From: CAWHPS01 sp963831235
GTDB taxonomy: Bacteria > Fibrobacterota > OXYB2-FULL-49-7 > JAEUSG01
DNA: 64,000 bases
Assembly (NCBI GenBank): GCA_963831235.1
Contig: CAWHPS010000035.1
Coordinates: 186,001 to 250,000, forward strand
Reading direction: 5' to 3'
Every line of letters starts with the position of its first letter. The first letter of the stretch is position 1. The position numbers and the translations under genes are program-made. Positions 26,141 to 36,088 of the stretch are shown here, piece by piece. Under the pieces are notes generated by a model. The model was not told where the DNA came from. It saw nothing but the letters and a program-made list of their open reading frames with translations, and ran no database searches.

Positions 26141-27136
26141 TTGGAAGAAACGCCTTTGGAAGAATTAAAAGCGGAAAATATCGACATTCAAAACAGCATC
26201 CCTGAACAAACACCTGAACTCGATTCACAGGACAAGTCAGGTGAATCGGATAAAAGTATGGATGATGCCATTGAACAAAATAGCGATGCGGTTGCTGCTG
26301 CAATGGAAACGGAATTATCAAACGAACCAGCATCGGATGAGGTCATTTCAGGCGCAAACACGGTTGGTGAAATTGATCCGGAAAAGCTTAAAAACATCCT
26401 TGAGGCCCTCCTCTTTGCTTCGGATGAGCCACTGACAGCACAGACAATTAAGGAAATCCTCAAACTTTCCACTGATACGCGTAAATTGCGTCAGGACATT
26501 CTTGACATAAATAAACGTCTTCAGGCTGAGCGAAGGCCTTTTGAAATTGCTGAGGTGGCAGGTGGGTTTCAGCTTCGCACAATAACCTCATACCAGAAAT
26601 ATTTGAAGGGGTTGTTCAAAGATCGGGCAATGCGCAGGCTTTCCGGGCAAGCGCTTGAAACCCTGGCCATAATAGCCTACAAGCAGCCGGTAAGCAAGGC
26701 TGAAATTGAAGGTATCCGCAATGTCGCAACAGACAGCGCAATGAAGACACTTCTTGAAAAGCGCCTTATAAAAATCCTCGGCAAATCCGAAGAAAAACCT
26801 GGTAAACCCATTGTCTATGGAACAACCCGCGATTTTCTGAAATACTTCGGCTTAAACAGAATTTCCGATCTTCCCAAGATAGAAGAATTCGAAGACATCG
26901 CAAAATCACAGGAACACGAAAAAACCGAATTAATTCACGATTTCAAGCGAGACCCTGAAAAAACAAAAACACTCGCACCGCAGGAAATAAAAAATGTGGA
27001 AGCTCCGGCAGAAGATGCACCCCCTGAAATAGTACCGGATATGGGGCCTGTTCCTGATGAAGGCTTGCCCGAAGATGTTATTTCTGAGGATTCTGCGGAA
27101 GAATCGGCTGAAGAGGAATCCCCGCCTTCTCCATAA
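26141..27136 (+). CDS. scpB: Segregation and condensation protein B with acidic extensions
   Basis: ScpB is the winged-helix partner of ScpA in the SMC complex. The core (EIDPEKLKNILEALLFASDEPLT ... GQALETLAIIAYKQPVSKAEIEGIRNV ... YGTTRDFLKYFGL) spans about residues 78-240. The protein is 331 aa, longer than the usual ~200, because of an acidic Glu/Asp/Ser-rich N-terminal ~75 residues and a Pro/Glu-rich C-terminal tail. The start is TTG with AGGAG at good distance. Tails look disordered; their function is unknown. Confidence 0.95.
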   Translation: MEETPLEELKAENIDIQNSIPEQTPELDSQDKSGESDKSMDDAIEQNSDAVAAAMETELSNEPASDEVISGANTVGEIDPEKLKNILEALLFASDEPLTAQTIKEILKLSTDTRKLRQDILDINKRLQAERRPFEIAEVAGGFQLRTITSYQKYLKGLFKDRAMRRLSGQALETLAIIAYKQPVSKAEIEGIRNVATDSAMKTLLEKRLIKILGKSEEKPGKPIVYGTTRDFLKYFGLNRISDLPKIEEFEDIAKSQEHEKTELIHDFKRDPEKTKTLAPQEIKNVEAPAEDAPPEIVPDMGPVPDEGLPEDVISEDSAEESAEEESPPSP

Positions 27137-27152
27137 GACTGATGAAAAAATA

Positions 27153-29774
27153 ATGTCCACTCCGCTCATGAACCAGTATCGCCGTATCAAGGATGAAAAT
27201 AACGGCGCGATTCTTCTTTTCCGCATGGGCGATTTTTACGAGATGTTCGACGAAGATGCACTGACCGCATCAAAGGTCCTGGGGCTTGCCTTGACATCCC
27301 GCAACCACGGTGAAGCATCAAAGACCCCTCTCTGCGGTTTTCCTTACCACGCTATAGATCGTTATATGTCGCGCCTTATCAATGCAGGCCACAAGGTCGC
27401 TGTGTGCGAACAGGTACAGGACCCAAAAGAGGCCAAAGGAATTGTGGAACGTGACATCGTAGAGGTTGTGACAAAAGGCACCGCCACAAATCCCGAATTG
27501 TTGAAAGAAAAGGCTAATAATTTCATTATCGCAATGTATGAAGACAAGGGTTTTTTCGGCCTGTCATGCGCTGATGTTTCAACAGGTGAATTTTTTACAG
27601 GTGAGGTCAGGGCTGATTCGCTTTTAAGGGAAATTGAACGCCTCTCTCCTGTTGAGATACTCTTTCCAGCGCAGACATCACGACAGGCATTGCCCATATA
27701 TTTAAAGACACTTTCCTCGCAGGCTGTAATGACACCTATTGATCCCTGGAGATTTTCTTTTGCTTCGGCCTATAAGGAATTGACAGGTCATTTTAAGACA
27801 GCCACGCTTGAAGGTTTCGGGGTCGAGAACCTGACAAAAGGAATCATTGCCGCGGGAGCGCTTTTCGGGTATGTCCGCGAGCAGAAAAAAGATCGGGTAG
27901 GCCATATCCGTAAAATTACGCCATACAGGACTGATGCGTTTATGGCAATTGATGGTGCAACCCTGCGCAACCTTGAAATCCTCTACCCGCTTAATGTTGA
28001 TGATGACAAGGGAACGCTTTTACATGTTCTTGACCGCACAAAAACAGCAATGGGTGGCAGACTTTTAAAACGAATCCTTGTTAATCCTCTTCTTGATGTT
28101 GATGAAATAAATAAGCGGCAGGATGGGGTTGCTTTATTTTTCGAGCAGGCAAATGTGAGGGATAAATTGCGTACAATAATGTCGTCCATATCGGATATAG
28201 AACGCATTATCGGACGTATCGGCTATGAACGGGCCACTCCAAGGGACCTATTGTCCCTTAAAAATTCTCTAATTGCTTCAAAAAATATAGCCCCTTTTTT
28301 TTCAGGCACCCTTCCAGATATAATTAATAATTGCTTGTCAAATATCAGTGGAACAGAACCTGTCATAGCAAAATTGGAGACAGCAATAAGTGATGAAGCG
28401 CCCCTTTCAGTAAGCGATGGTGGTGTATTTAAAAAAGGCTACAGCAGGGAGCTTGACGCAATAATAGACGGTTCGGCAGAGGGCAGGGAATGGATTGCCG
28501 CACTCCAGCCGCGCGAACGTGAGCGCACTGGCATATCATCCCTCAAGGTAAGCTTTAACAGGGTATTCGGATATTATATAGAAATATCCAAATCCAATCT
28601 GGACAAGATTCCAGAGGGGTATATAAGAAAACAAACCCTGGTAAACGGTGAACGTTTTATAACTGAAGAACTTAAAACTTATGAAGACAAAGTCCTGTCA
28701 GCAGAAGAAAAACAAAAAACCCTTGAGGCTTCTCTTTTTGGCGAACTTAGAAAATGGCTTGTAAGTTATCTTGGCAAGCTAAAGGATGTTTCCGATAATA
28801 TTGCATTTCTTGATTGCCTTGCATCACTCGCTGAAACAGCAATAAGTAACGGATATGTCAGACCCATTGTTACCAATACTGATGAAATAATCATTGAAGA
28901 GGGGCGTCATCCGGTCATAGAAAATTTGGATTTCTCAGAAGCCTTTGTGCCAAACAACACAGCAATTTCCAATAGCGTGGAATATATCCATCTAATAACC
29001 GGTCCCAATATGGCTGGTAAATCAACATATTTAAGACAGATTGGGCTTATTGTCCTTCTTTCACACACAGGATCATTTGTACCTGCACGTAAAGCTAAAA
29101 TTGGCCTTGTTGACAGGATTTTCACAAGGGTAGGCGCGTCCGACAGGCTTGCAAAGGGTCTTTCAACATTCCTTGTTGAAATGCAGGAACTGGCTAATAT
29201 TCTAAATAATGCTTCAATAAAAAGCCTGGTTCTTCTTGACGAAATCGGGCGTGGTACAAGCACTTTCGACGGACTTTCAATAGCATGGGCACTTGTGGAA
29301 TACATTCACGAAAAGGTCAAGGCCAAGACCCTTTTTGCAACTCACTATCATGAACTCACCGATATCCCGCTTGTCCTTAAGGGGGTTAAAAATTATAATG
29401 TCTCTGTAAAAGAGTGGAATGATGAAATAATTTTCCTTAGAAAAATAGTGGAGGGTGCCTGTGATCATTCTTATGGTATTCAGGTTGCGCGTCTTGCCGG
29501 AGTGCCGAATGAGGTGATACTGCGGGCTAAAGAGGTTTTAAGGAACCTTGAACAGAATGAGCTTACCCCTGACCAGAAGCCTGTAATTGCAAAACATGAT
29601 GGGAAATCCGAAATAAAGGCAGGAAAGGTTGCAGATAACCGGGAACAGCTTTCTCTGTTTGACATAACCAGCACGGAAGTAATGGAATACCTGCGTAAGC
29701 TTGACATCAATACCCTGACACCGGTTGAGGCCTTGAATAAACTTGCGGAAATAAAAAAACGGTTTGTTTTATGA
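27153..29774 (+). CDS. mutS: DNA mismatch repair protein MutS
   Basis: MutS recognises mismatches and signals repair. The mismatch-binding motif is in FRMGDFYEMFDEDA; the ATPase has Walker A GPNMAGKST (from G617), Walker B LDEIGRGTST and ATHYHEL. The C-terminus carries a helix-turn-helix-type dimerisation end (MEYLRKLDINTLTPVEALNKLAEIK). 873 aa is normal for MutS1. I start at the ATG at 27153, after the scpB stop, since the frame upstream overlaps scpB without resemblance to MutS. Confidence 0.97.
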   Translation: MSTPLMNQYRRIKDENNGAILLFRMGDFYEMFDEDALTASKVLGLALTSRNHGEASKTPLCGFPYHAIDRYMSRLINAGHKVAVCEQVQDPKEAKGIVERDIVEVVTKGTATNPELLKEKANNFIIAMYEDKGFFGLSCADVSTGEFFTGEVRADSLLREIERLSPVEILFPAQTSRQALPIYLKTLSSQAVMTPIDPWRFSFASAYKELTGHFKTATLEGFGVENLTKGIIAAGALFGYVREQKKDRVGHIRKITPYRTDAFMAIDGATLRNLEILYPLNVDDDKGTLLHVLDRTKTAMGGRLLKRILVNPLLDVDEINKRQDGVALFFEQANVRDKLRTIMSSISDIERIIGRIGYERATPRDLLSLKNSLIASKNIAPFFSGTLPDIINNCLSNISGTEPVIAKLETAISDEAPLSVSDGGVFKKGYSRELDAIIDGSAEGREWIAALQPRERERTGISSLKVSFNRVFGYYIEISKSNLDKIPEGYIRKQTLVNGERFITEELKTYEDKVLSAEEKQKTLEASLFGELRKWLVSYLGKLKDVSDNIAFLDCLASLAETAISNGYVRPIVTNTDEIIIEEGRHPVIENLDFSEAFVPNNTAISNSVEYIHLITGPNMAGKSTYLRQIGLIVLLSHTGSFVPARKAKIGLVDRIFTRVGASDRLAKGLSTFLVEMQELANILNNASIKSLVLLDEIGRGTSTFDGLSIAWALVEYIHEKVKAKTLFATHYHELTDIPLVLKGVKNYNVSVKEWNDEIIFLRKIVEGACDHSYGIQVARLAGVPNEVILRAKEVLRNLEQNELTPDQKPVIAKHDGKSEIKAGKVADNREQLSLFDITSTEVMEYLRKLDINTLTPVEALNKLAEIKKRFVL

Positions 29775-29874
29775 ATTTATTTCAATTTATAAAACCCTTA
29801 ATTTGTTTGTTTAATCCGTTTCATATCTTTTATTTTTTAGGTTCGATTCACATTTAACATACCAAGGAGATCAA

Positions 29875-31047
29875 ATGTACAGGATTCAAACCCTTAATAA
29901 AATAGCGGCCATAGGCCTTGATAAAATGACACGGGACATTTATGAAATCGCATCAGAATTGAATTCACCGGATGGCATTCTTGTCCGCAGCGCTGACATG
30001 CAAAACACCAGGTTTGAGAACAATCTTCTTGCAATCGGCAGGGCGGGCGCGGGTGTAAACAACATCCCGATTGACAGATGCACTGATAATGGCATAGTGG
30101 TTTTTAATACGCCAGGCGCTAATGCCAATGCGGTAAAAGAGCTTGCGATCCTCTCTCTCCTTTTGTCTTCACGAAAAATAATACAGGGAATCGAATACTG
30201 CCGGTCCTTAAATGAAAAAGGCAAGGTGCTTACGGACCTCATTGAAAAAAACAAAGCGCAGTTTACGGGCCCGGAAATTGCCGGAAAAAAGCTTGGCGTA
30301 ATCGGTCTTGGTGCAATAGGTGTGGGCGTTGCAAATGCCGCGCTTGGTCTTGGCATGCAGGTTGAAGGTCACGATCCCTTTATATCCGTTGAAGCGGCTT
30401 GGAGCTTATCGCATGATGTAAAAAGGGCGAAAGGCCTTGATCGCCTCATCGCAACATCAGATTATATCACCCTTCATGTTCCGCAGACGGAACAGACAAA
30501 GGGACTGATTAATGCCGAGAAAATATCCCACATGAAAAAGGGTGTTCGCATAATAAACCTCTCCCGGGGAGGCCTTGTTATTGAAAAAGACCTTATAACC
30601 GCTCTAAAAAGCGGCCAGGTTGCGTTTTATATAACGGATTTCGCGTCAGAAGAGCTGCTTCATTGCGATAATGTAATCTGCTACCCGCACCTTGGCGCTT
30701 CAACCCCTGAAGCTGAAGACAACTGCGCCGTAATGGTGGTAAACCAGTTTATGGATTTTTTCGAAAACGGCAACATAACAAATTCCGTCAATTTTCCATC
30801 TTGTGTTCTGGATCACCAGGGGAACCATAGGTTAATCATTGTTAACCGGAATGTACCGAACATGGTGGGCCAGTTCACAACCATCCTTGCCAACTCAAAA
30901 ATAAACATCCTTGAAATGCTCAACAAATCAAAAGGTGATATTGCATACAATATTGTTGATGTTGAAGAAGACATTCCTGAAAACATACTGGATCAATTAC
31001 GCAAAATAGAAGGCGTAATTAAAGTCCGGAAAATAGAAAAGAACTGA
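29875..31047 (+). CDS. serA: D-3-phosphoglycerate dehydrogenase
   Basis: This enzyme oxidises 3-phosphoglycerate in the first step of serine synthesis. The NAD-binding motif GVIGLGAIGVGVANAALGLGM is present with HVPQTEQTKGLI, NLSRGGLV and HLGASTPEAEDN containing the catalytic His. The last ~70 residues (RLIIVNRNVPNMVGQFTTIL) form an ACT domain, which usually binds serine for feedback control. 390 aa corresponds to the short ACT-bearing type. AAGGAG precedes the ATG. The rlmI-like gene begins 2 nt after its stop. Confidence 0.93.
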   Translation: MYRIQTLNKIAAIGLDKMTRDIYEIASELNSPDGILVRSADMQNTRFENNLLAIGRAGAGVNNIPIDRCTDNGIVVFNTPGANANAVKELAILSLLLSSRKIIQGIEYCRSLNEKGKVLTDLIEKNKAQFTGPEIAGKKLGVIGLGAIGVGVANAALGLGMQVEGHDPFISVEAAWSLSHDVKRAKGLDRLIATSDYITLHVPQTEQTKGLINAEKISHMKKGVRIINLSRGGLVIEKDLITALKSGQVAFYITDFASEELLHCDNVICYPHLGASTPEAEDNCAVMVVNQFMDFFENGNITNSVNFPSCVLDHQGNHRLIIVNRNVPNMVGQFTTILANSKINILEMLNKSKGDIAYNIVDVEEDIPENILDQLRKIEGVIKVRKIEKN

Positions 31048-31049
31048 TT

Positions 31050-32252
31050 TTGCTCTCCTCCCAAGCAGTCATTATTATCAAGAGCAAACGGGACGCCCCT
31101 TTTCGAAAAAGGCATCCTTGGGTTTTTTCCGGGGCCATTGATTCCATAAAAGGCAGTCCCAAACCAGGATCTGAAGTCGCGGTAGTTACGGATAGGGGAG
31201 ATTTTATTGCCTGGGGACTTTTTAATCCTAATTCACAGATTTCAGTTCGTCTTTATTCATGGCAGGAAAATGAGCATGTTACAGACAGCTTTATCCGCTC
31301 CCGCCTTATCAGCGCAATTTCTTTTCGAAAATCCGTTCCAAGCCTTTTTTCAAATGGGAAAAATGAGGCAGCAAGACTTTTCTTTAGTGAAAGCGACGGG
31401 CTTTCGGGCCTTACAGTAGATTATTATGCCGGCTTTATAGGGATTCAGTTAACGAGTCTGGCATTGTCCTTTAAACTTGACACGATAATCAATATCCTTC
31501 AGGATCTGATAAACCCAAGGGGAATTTACTTAAGGACCGAGAAGGGGATTAGGGAGCTCGAAGGGCTTGAAATATCAGATTCATTTTTAAAAGGAACAGC
31601 TCCCGGCGAACCTGTAGTGATAAAGGACAACAATATAGAATATGAAGTAAATCTGACAGAAGGTCACAAAACAGGCTTTTATCTTGACCAGCGCGAGAAC
31701 AGAAAACGCGTAGCTGAATTTGCAATAAACAGGAAATGCCTTGATGTATGCTGCTACACAGGGGGATTTTCCCTTAACCTTATGAAAGGCGGGGCAAAAA
31801 GCGTTTTGGGCATAGACGCTTCCGCCACGGCAGTTGAGACGGCCATTCGAAATGCAAGGATTAATGAGATCACAAATGCTGAATTTACAAAAGGTGATGC
31901 TTTTTCAATGCTTGAAAATAAAGCCTCCCAAAAGGAGATGTTTGATTTAATTGTCCTTGATCCGCCGCGTTTTGCACAAAAAACAAAAGGACTTTCGCAG
32001 GCGCTTAAGGGATACGCAGGACTCAATGGACTCGCAGTGCGGTTATTGAGTCCCGGAGGGATCCTTGTATCCTGCAGTTGTTCGGGCCGGGTTTCCCGCG
32101 TTGAATTCACGGGTATGCTTGCAGAGGTTGCTCAGATAACCGGACGAGGAATACGGATTATAGAAGAGCGTGGAGCTGCTATTGATCATCCTGTAAATCC
32201 AGCTTGTCCTGAGTCGGATTATTTAAAATGTTTTATTTGCAGTGTTGAATGA
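31050..32252 (+). CDS. rlmI: RlmI-like 23S rRNA cytosine-5 methyltransferase
   Basis: A SAM-dependent methyltransferase of the YccW/RlmI family, which makes m5C1962 in 23S rRNA. A PUA-like N-terminal domain (HPWVFSGAID) leads to an RlmI-type core with GFYLDQRENR, SAM-binding DVCCYTGGFSL, DLIVLDPPRFA, and the catalytic cysteine region SCSCSGR. Start is TTG, two bases after the serA stop. 400 aa is the family length. Its stop overlaps the next gene's start (ATGA). Confidence 0.88.
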   Translation: MLSSQAVIIIKSKRDAPFRKRHPWVFSGAIDSIKGSPKPGSEVAVVTDRGDFIAWGLFNPNSQISVRLYSWQENEHVTDSFIRSRLISAISFRKSVPSLFSNGKNEAARLFFSESDGLSGLTVDYYAGFIGIQLTSLALSFKLDTIINILQDLINPRGIYLRTEKGIRELEGLEISDSFLKGTAPGEPVVIKDNNIEYEVNLTEGHKTGFYLDQRENRKRVAEFAINRKCLDVCCYTGGFSLNLMKGGAKSVLGIDASATAVETAIRNARINEITNAEFTKGDAFSMLENKASQKEMFDLIVLDPPRFAQKTKGLSQALKGYAGLNGLAVRLLSPGGILVSCSCSGRVSRVEFTGMLAEVAQITGRGIRIIEERGAAIDHPVNPACPESDYLKCFICSVE

Positions 32253-33370
32253 TATTTATGATTAATTCATTTTCCATACGTAATTTCTTTTTTCTACCCC
32301 GGCAAATTATTGAAAAGCCGAACCGCCTTTTTTTCCTGGATGGGTTCCGGAGCCTGGCACTTTTATTCATGGTGATTACACATTGCTTTAAAACGTGGAT
32401 TAATCCTGTTTTCGAAACACCGTTTACCATAGCCTTAAAAACTTATATAACCCGGATTCCGGCACCTTCATTTTTTTTTCTTGTGGGTGCATCGTATATT
32501 TTGTCGCGCAATTCACGCCTGCGCAGGGGAATGACAAGACCACAGATATTCAGCTCATTTGTGAAGCGCAGCCTGGTGCTTTTTATCTTTGGATATGTTT
32601 ACAAGCTTGTGGATTTGTTCTTCGGCATAAAATTCAATGAAATCAAATGGACCATTGATGTGCTTAATGTAATTGCTGTATCTCTTTTCCTGGTGAGCTT
32701 GTGGGATCATCTGACATTTAAATATTCCTGGAATCCTTTTTCCTATTTCCCGGCAGCTCTTGCAATGATAATCATTTCACCATACATGTTTCTTATTCGC
32801 CTTCCTGAATGGGTCCCGCTTCAGCTGGCATGGTATGTTCAAGGAATACCCCCGAACGCCTATTTTACCATTTTCCCATTTGCGTCATATTCATTTTTCG
32901 GGGCTTTTGTTGTTGAACGCCTCTTGAAAGGGGATGCAAAAAAGCCATTTTTGAATCTTGGGTCGCTTCTTTTGATTGTTGCAACAATAATGTTTTTTGC
33001 GGTCATTATAACGAGGCTTGTTCCTTTACTCGGTACGGCAGGGGCAACCACGGTTTTTTACATGCAGGCTTTTTCATTACTCCTTTTTGGAATGCTGTTC
33101 TGTCATTTTTTCCAAAAGCGGATTGGATTCGGTCCTCTTCTTATTATAGGCAGTCATACCATGATAGGTTACTGGCTTCATGCAAAAATTGTTTTTATTT
33201 ATTACAAACAATATATCGGTGTATCCGGATGGGGGCTTTGTTTTTGGATGTTCATTAAAACATTAATTGTCACGTTTTTTGCCCTTCTTATCTACGACAA
33301 AATAAAACTGAAATGGTTTGCGGGAAAAAAGAAGACTGCTGAGTTGAATCCGATAGCAGTACCTGACTGA
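32249..33370 (+). CDS. DUF1624 / heparan-glucosaminide-acetyltransferase-like membrane protein
   Basis: The 373-aa polytopic membrane protein has about ten hydrophobic segments. Its N-terminal RLFFLDGFRSLALLFMVITH with a conserved His in the first membrane helix matches the acyltransferase-like family containing DUF1624 and HGSNAT, which move acyl groups across membranes. A second conserved-type segment is IGSHTMIGYWLHAKI. Substrate unknown. Its start overlaps the rlmI-like stop by 4 nt. Confidence 0.75.
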   Translation: MIFMINSFSIRNFFFLPRQIIEKPNRLFFLDGFRSLALLFMVITHCFKTWINPVFETPFTIALKTYITRIPAPSFFFLVGASYILSRNSRLRRGMTRPQIFSSFVKRSLVLFIFGYVYKLVDLFFGIKFNEIKWTIDVLNVIAVSLFLVSLWDHLTFKYSWNPFSYFPAALAMIIISPYMFLIRLPEWVPLQLAWYVQGIPPNAYFTIFPFASYSFFGAFVVERLLKGDAKKPFLNLGSLLLIVATIMFFAVIITRLVPLLGTAGATTVFYMQAFSLLLFGMLFCHFFQKRIGFGPLLIIGSHTMIGYWLHAKIVFIYYKQYIGVSGWGLCFWMFIKTLIVTFFALLIYDKIKLKWFAGKKKTAELNPIAVPD

Positions 33371-33389
33371 TTTTAAGCTAATAAAATGA

Positions 33390-33932
33390 TTAGAACCCGA
33401 TGGCTTCGCTATGCGTATGAGGGTCCGGATAATTGATTTTGGCTACTGCAAGGGCCACATTTCCAGGAAAGGCCCCAATGTTTATATAATGCTCCGGACA
33501 ACCCCATCGCGAGCATACTTCAATTGTGTTTTTCCCGCCAGGAAGTGCAAATTCAATATATTCCGTTGATGTGCACCCTTCAGCTTCACATTGCTTGTTT
33601 ACCATCAGCGATATATTGCATTCAGGACAAGAGGCCTTTATTAACGGGTTAGGTATGTTTCCTTTAAACATGAAATCAAAAAGTTTCTGATGAAGACCCC
33701 AGAAAGGATCAAGATACATTGTTCCCTTTACTCCGCCACCTTTGACCTTGAATATAATTGCAGGTTCTCCATGTATCCGGACATCATCGTTAATCAAATT
33801 ATGGCCATTGGGACAACGAAGATCATCAACTACAACGTAAATCGCGCCTTTGCGGTTGGTTATTTTGAAGCCTTCAGGCAGATTTTCTATAAACTCACTT
33901 GGAATATTCTGTTTTTCAGGATTAATCAACAT
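33390..33932 (-). CDS. Putative zinc-binding protein (180 aa)
   Basis: The product carries several cysteine/histidine pairs: CPNGHN, CPECN, CEAEGC and CSRWGCPEH, spaced like one or two zinc ribbons, and no membrane segment. Enzymatic motifs are absent. AAGGAG precedes the ATG at 33932. It lies 41 nt downstream of the dehydrogenase gene on the same strand, with a perfect palindrome in the gap. The family is not recognised. Confidence 0.7.
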   Translation of the reverse strand: MLINPEKQNIPSEFIENLPEGFKITNRKGAIYVVVDDLRCPNGHNLINDDVRIHGEPAIIFKVKGGGVKGTMYLDPFWGLHQKLFDFMFKGNIPNPLIKASCPECNISLMVNKQCEAEGCTSTEYIEFALPGGKNTIEVCSRWGCPEHYINIGAFPGNVALAVAKINYPDPHTHSEAIGF

Positions 33933-33948
33933 AAATTGCTCCTTGTTT

Positions 33949-33964
33949 GTGAAAGATCTTTCAC
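33949..33964. promoter_or_regulatory. Perfect 16-bp palindrome
   Basis: GTGAAAGATCTTTCAC reads the same on both strands and lies 17 bp upstream of the start of the zinc-binding protein gene. It is a candidate operator; it has no T-run and so is a poor terminator. Confidence 0.45.
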
Positions 33965-33973
33965 TTGTCAGCG

Positions 33974-34999
33974 TTAGCTTTTAATGTCAACAGCCTTACC
34001 TGTAAGCGCGCTTTCTTTCATGGCATCAAGTATCTTGTATTGGTCTGCCACAAAACGGAATGAGAGTAATTCATTTTTTCCGCCTCGTATAGCCTGTACG
34101 AACTTGTTGCCTGTCGTAATAATCATTTTACCAGCAGTCGGCACTTGGAATGTTTTGGAAAACGGGGTAAGATTACCGGGACGATGATAACTGTCGGCAG
34201 GTCCTGGTACGGTAACTGTAATAGTATTGTCATGGTGCCGTACATCGCCTTTTGTCCCCTGGACAAAAACGTCGTGGTAGCCACCTATGGAGAGACCGTC
34301 TGTAACAAAAGCAGTGGCGCCATTGTCGAATGTGATGAGTGCGTTAACAATTTCCTCGCTGGGGCATTCGTCGCAGCTTTTTTGCATAAGATGGTAAACA
34401 CGTGTTGCACGAGTTGAGCCTAAAAGTACGCAGACCTCATCAAGCATATGGCAGAGATGATGATAAGTCCACCCTCCTGAAGCCTCGGGATGTGCTACAT
34501 TCTGATGGCGTGCACCCTGGTTCCATAAACCAAAAGCACGAGTTGAACGACCAGCCACATGAAGTATTCTGCCAGCATAATCATCAACCTTGCACTTGTA
34601 TGCCTGAAATGCCTCTGTAAAAATGCCCCCATGATTGATATGGGTCACAATCCCGGCTTTTTCAGCCTCGATAACCATTTCATCAGCATCCCGTGTTGAA
34701 AGGGCCATGGGCTTTTCACAAAGTATATGAAGACCTTTCCGAGCGGCCATTATGGAAAATTCCTTGTGAGTTGAATTTGCCAACCCTACAATCACAGCCT
34801 CCATCCCAGGAATTTTAAAAAACTCATCAAGGCTGCTTGTTGCAAAAAAACCATCGTTTTCCGCTGCCTTGCGTCGTTCTTCGCTTCGATTGTAAACGCC
34901 TACTATTTCTATTGCTTGACAATCTTTAAGATGAAGCACAAAATTTGTCCGCATGTAATGCGCGTAACCCATGACTCCAACCTTAACAGGCTTTACCAT
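33974..34999 (-). CDS. Gfo/Idh/MocA-family oxidoreductase
   Basis: A 341-aa NAD(P)-dependent dehydrogenase, usually acting on sugars or cyclitols. The N-terminal Rossmann region (KVGVMGYAHYMRTNFV) and EKPMALSTRDADEM motif (Lys of the EKP box) are clear, with the C-terminal domain from GRILHVAGRSTRAFG onwards holding ARHQNVAHPEASGGWTYHHLCH. AGGAG precedes the ATG. Substrate is unknown. Confidence 0.9.
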   Translation of the reverse strand: MVKPVKVGVMGYAHYMRTNFVLHLKDCQAIEIVGVYNRSEERRKAAENDGFFATSSLDEFFKIPGMEAVIVGLANSTHKEFSIMAARKGLHILCEKPMALSTRDADEMVIEAEKAGIVTHINHGGIFTEAFQAYKCKVDDYAGRILHVAGRSTRAFGLWNQGARHQNVAHPEASGGWTYHHLCHMLDEVCVLLGSTRATRVYHLMQKSCDECPSEEIVNALITFDNGATAFVTDGLSIGGYHDVFVQGTKGDVRHHDNTITVTVPGPADSYHRPGNLTPFSKTFQVPTAGKMIITTGNKFVQAIRGGKNELLSFRFVADQYKILDAMKESALTGKAVDIKS

Positions 35000-35178
35000 T
35001 TTAGACTCCTGATATGATTATTGTTGATGAAGAATATCACTTTTATAAATAAAATATAATAGAAATTTAATTTTATTTGCGGTATTTATAATGGGAATAA
35101 TATTTAAAATGGATATAAATTTATTTTATATCGCCAATATTAATTTATATAAATTATATTAATAAGATTTAGCCTTGG

Positions 35179-35865
35179 TTGCAACAAATGGAATTGCTCT
35201 TAAAAGATGTGGTTCACCTTCTTAATGTCCCTGAGGATACTGTTTATCATTGGATAGAACAGAAAAAATTTCCAGCGCAAAAGATCAACAATCAATATCA
35301 CATTGGCAAGGTGGACCTTTTCGAATGGGCCACTCAAAATGGCATTACAATTACCACTGAGTTCCACGATCTTCTTTCCGGACATGATACCGCCATGCCG
35401 GGTTTTATTGATGCCTTGTCTCATGGAGGAATCTATTACAAAATCAAGGGTACTGACAAGGTTTCGGTTTTAAGATCCGTGGTGGATGCAATAACCCTCC
35501 CTGTCCATACCGACAGAGACCTCCTTCTTCAGATGCTTTTGGCGCGTGAAGCCCTGGGCTCAACCGGAATTGGCGATGGTATTGCGATTCCACATCCGCG
35601 CAATCCTATTGTGCTAGATGTTGAACAACCTCATCTCTCCCTTCTATTCCTGGAAAACCCTGTTGACTTCGATGCACTGGATAAAATGCCTGTGCATGCC
35701 TTATTTACAATTATAAGTCCAACAGTTCGAATTCACCTCCATCTTCTTTCACGCATAGCCTATATGTTGCATAATGCCAATTTTAGAGAAAGACTTAAAA
35801 GGCATTCGCCTGCAGAACAGATTATTGCGGATATAAAAGGAATTGAAGGCAGACTTATTGATTAA
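35179..35865 (+). CDS. HTH protein fused to a PTS EIIA (Ntr/fructose type) domain
   Basis: Residues 1-55 form an excisionase-like helix-turn-helix (LLKDVVHLLNVPEDTVYHWIEQKKFPAQKI). Residues ~80-225 form a PTS IIA domain with the phosphorylatable His in GDGIAIPHPRNP. Such fusions can link DNA binding to phosphotransfer state. The start is TTG 35179, with an ATG three codons later as alternative. The gene ends 9 nt before the first Ehr membrane gene, so it may be in, or regulate, that operon. Confidence 0.85.
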   Translation: MQQMELLLKDVVHLLNVPEDTVYHWIEQKKFPAQKINNQYHIGKVDLFEWATQNGITITTEFHDLLSGHDTAMPGFIDALSHGGIYYKIKGTDKVSVLRSVVDAITLPVHTDRDLLLQMLLAREALGSTGIGDGIAIPHPRNPIVLDVEQPHLSLLFLENPVDFDALDKMPVHALFTIISPTVRIHLHLLSRIAYMLHNANFRERLKRHSPAEQIIADIKGIEGRLID

Positions 35866-35874
35866 AAATAAAAG

Positions 35875-36081
35875 ATGAATTCTTTTCTTTTATCATCTCT
35901 TGCAATACTAATTCTTGGTGCAATAATCCATTTATTCTCGGTAAAGATAAAAAATGCGACCCTGCTTGGCTCATTTGCTGTTGTCTTATCATTAATAACC
36001 GCTTTCGTCCCATTGTTTCATGTGCTTTCGGGTGCACCGGCAATAACCATACATTTTATTTCCCGGTTTTACGTTATATAA
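35875..36081 (+). CDS. N-terminal piece of HyfB-like membrane subunit (split by frameshift)
   Basis: A 68-residue product with two hydrophobic helices and no other feature. It ends 7 nt before a 590-aa HyfB-like frame that lacks the usual first helices. Together they would be about 660 aa, close to HyfB. The junction reads ...ISRFYVI then stop, while the neighbouring frame reads LYNFYLELDALSAFF straight through, so a single-base indel around 36070-36085 is the simplest cause. Confidence 0.7.
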   Translation: MNSFLLSSLAILILGAIIHLFSVKIKNATLLGSFAVVLSLITAFVPLFHVLSGAPAITIHFISRFYVI

Positions 36082-36088
36082 TTTCTAT

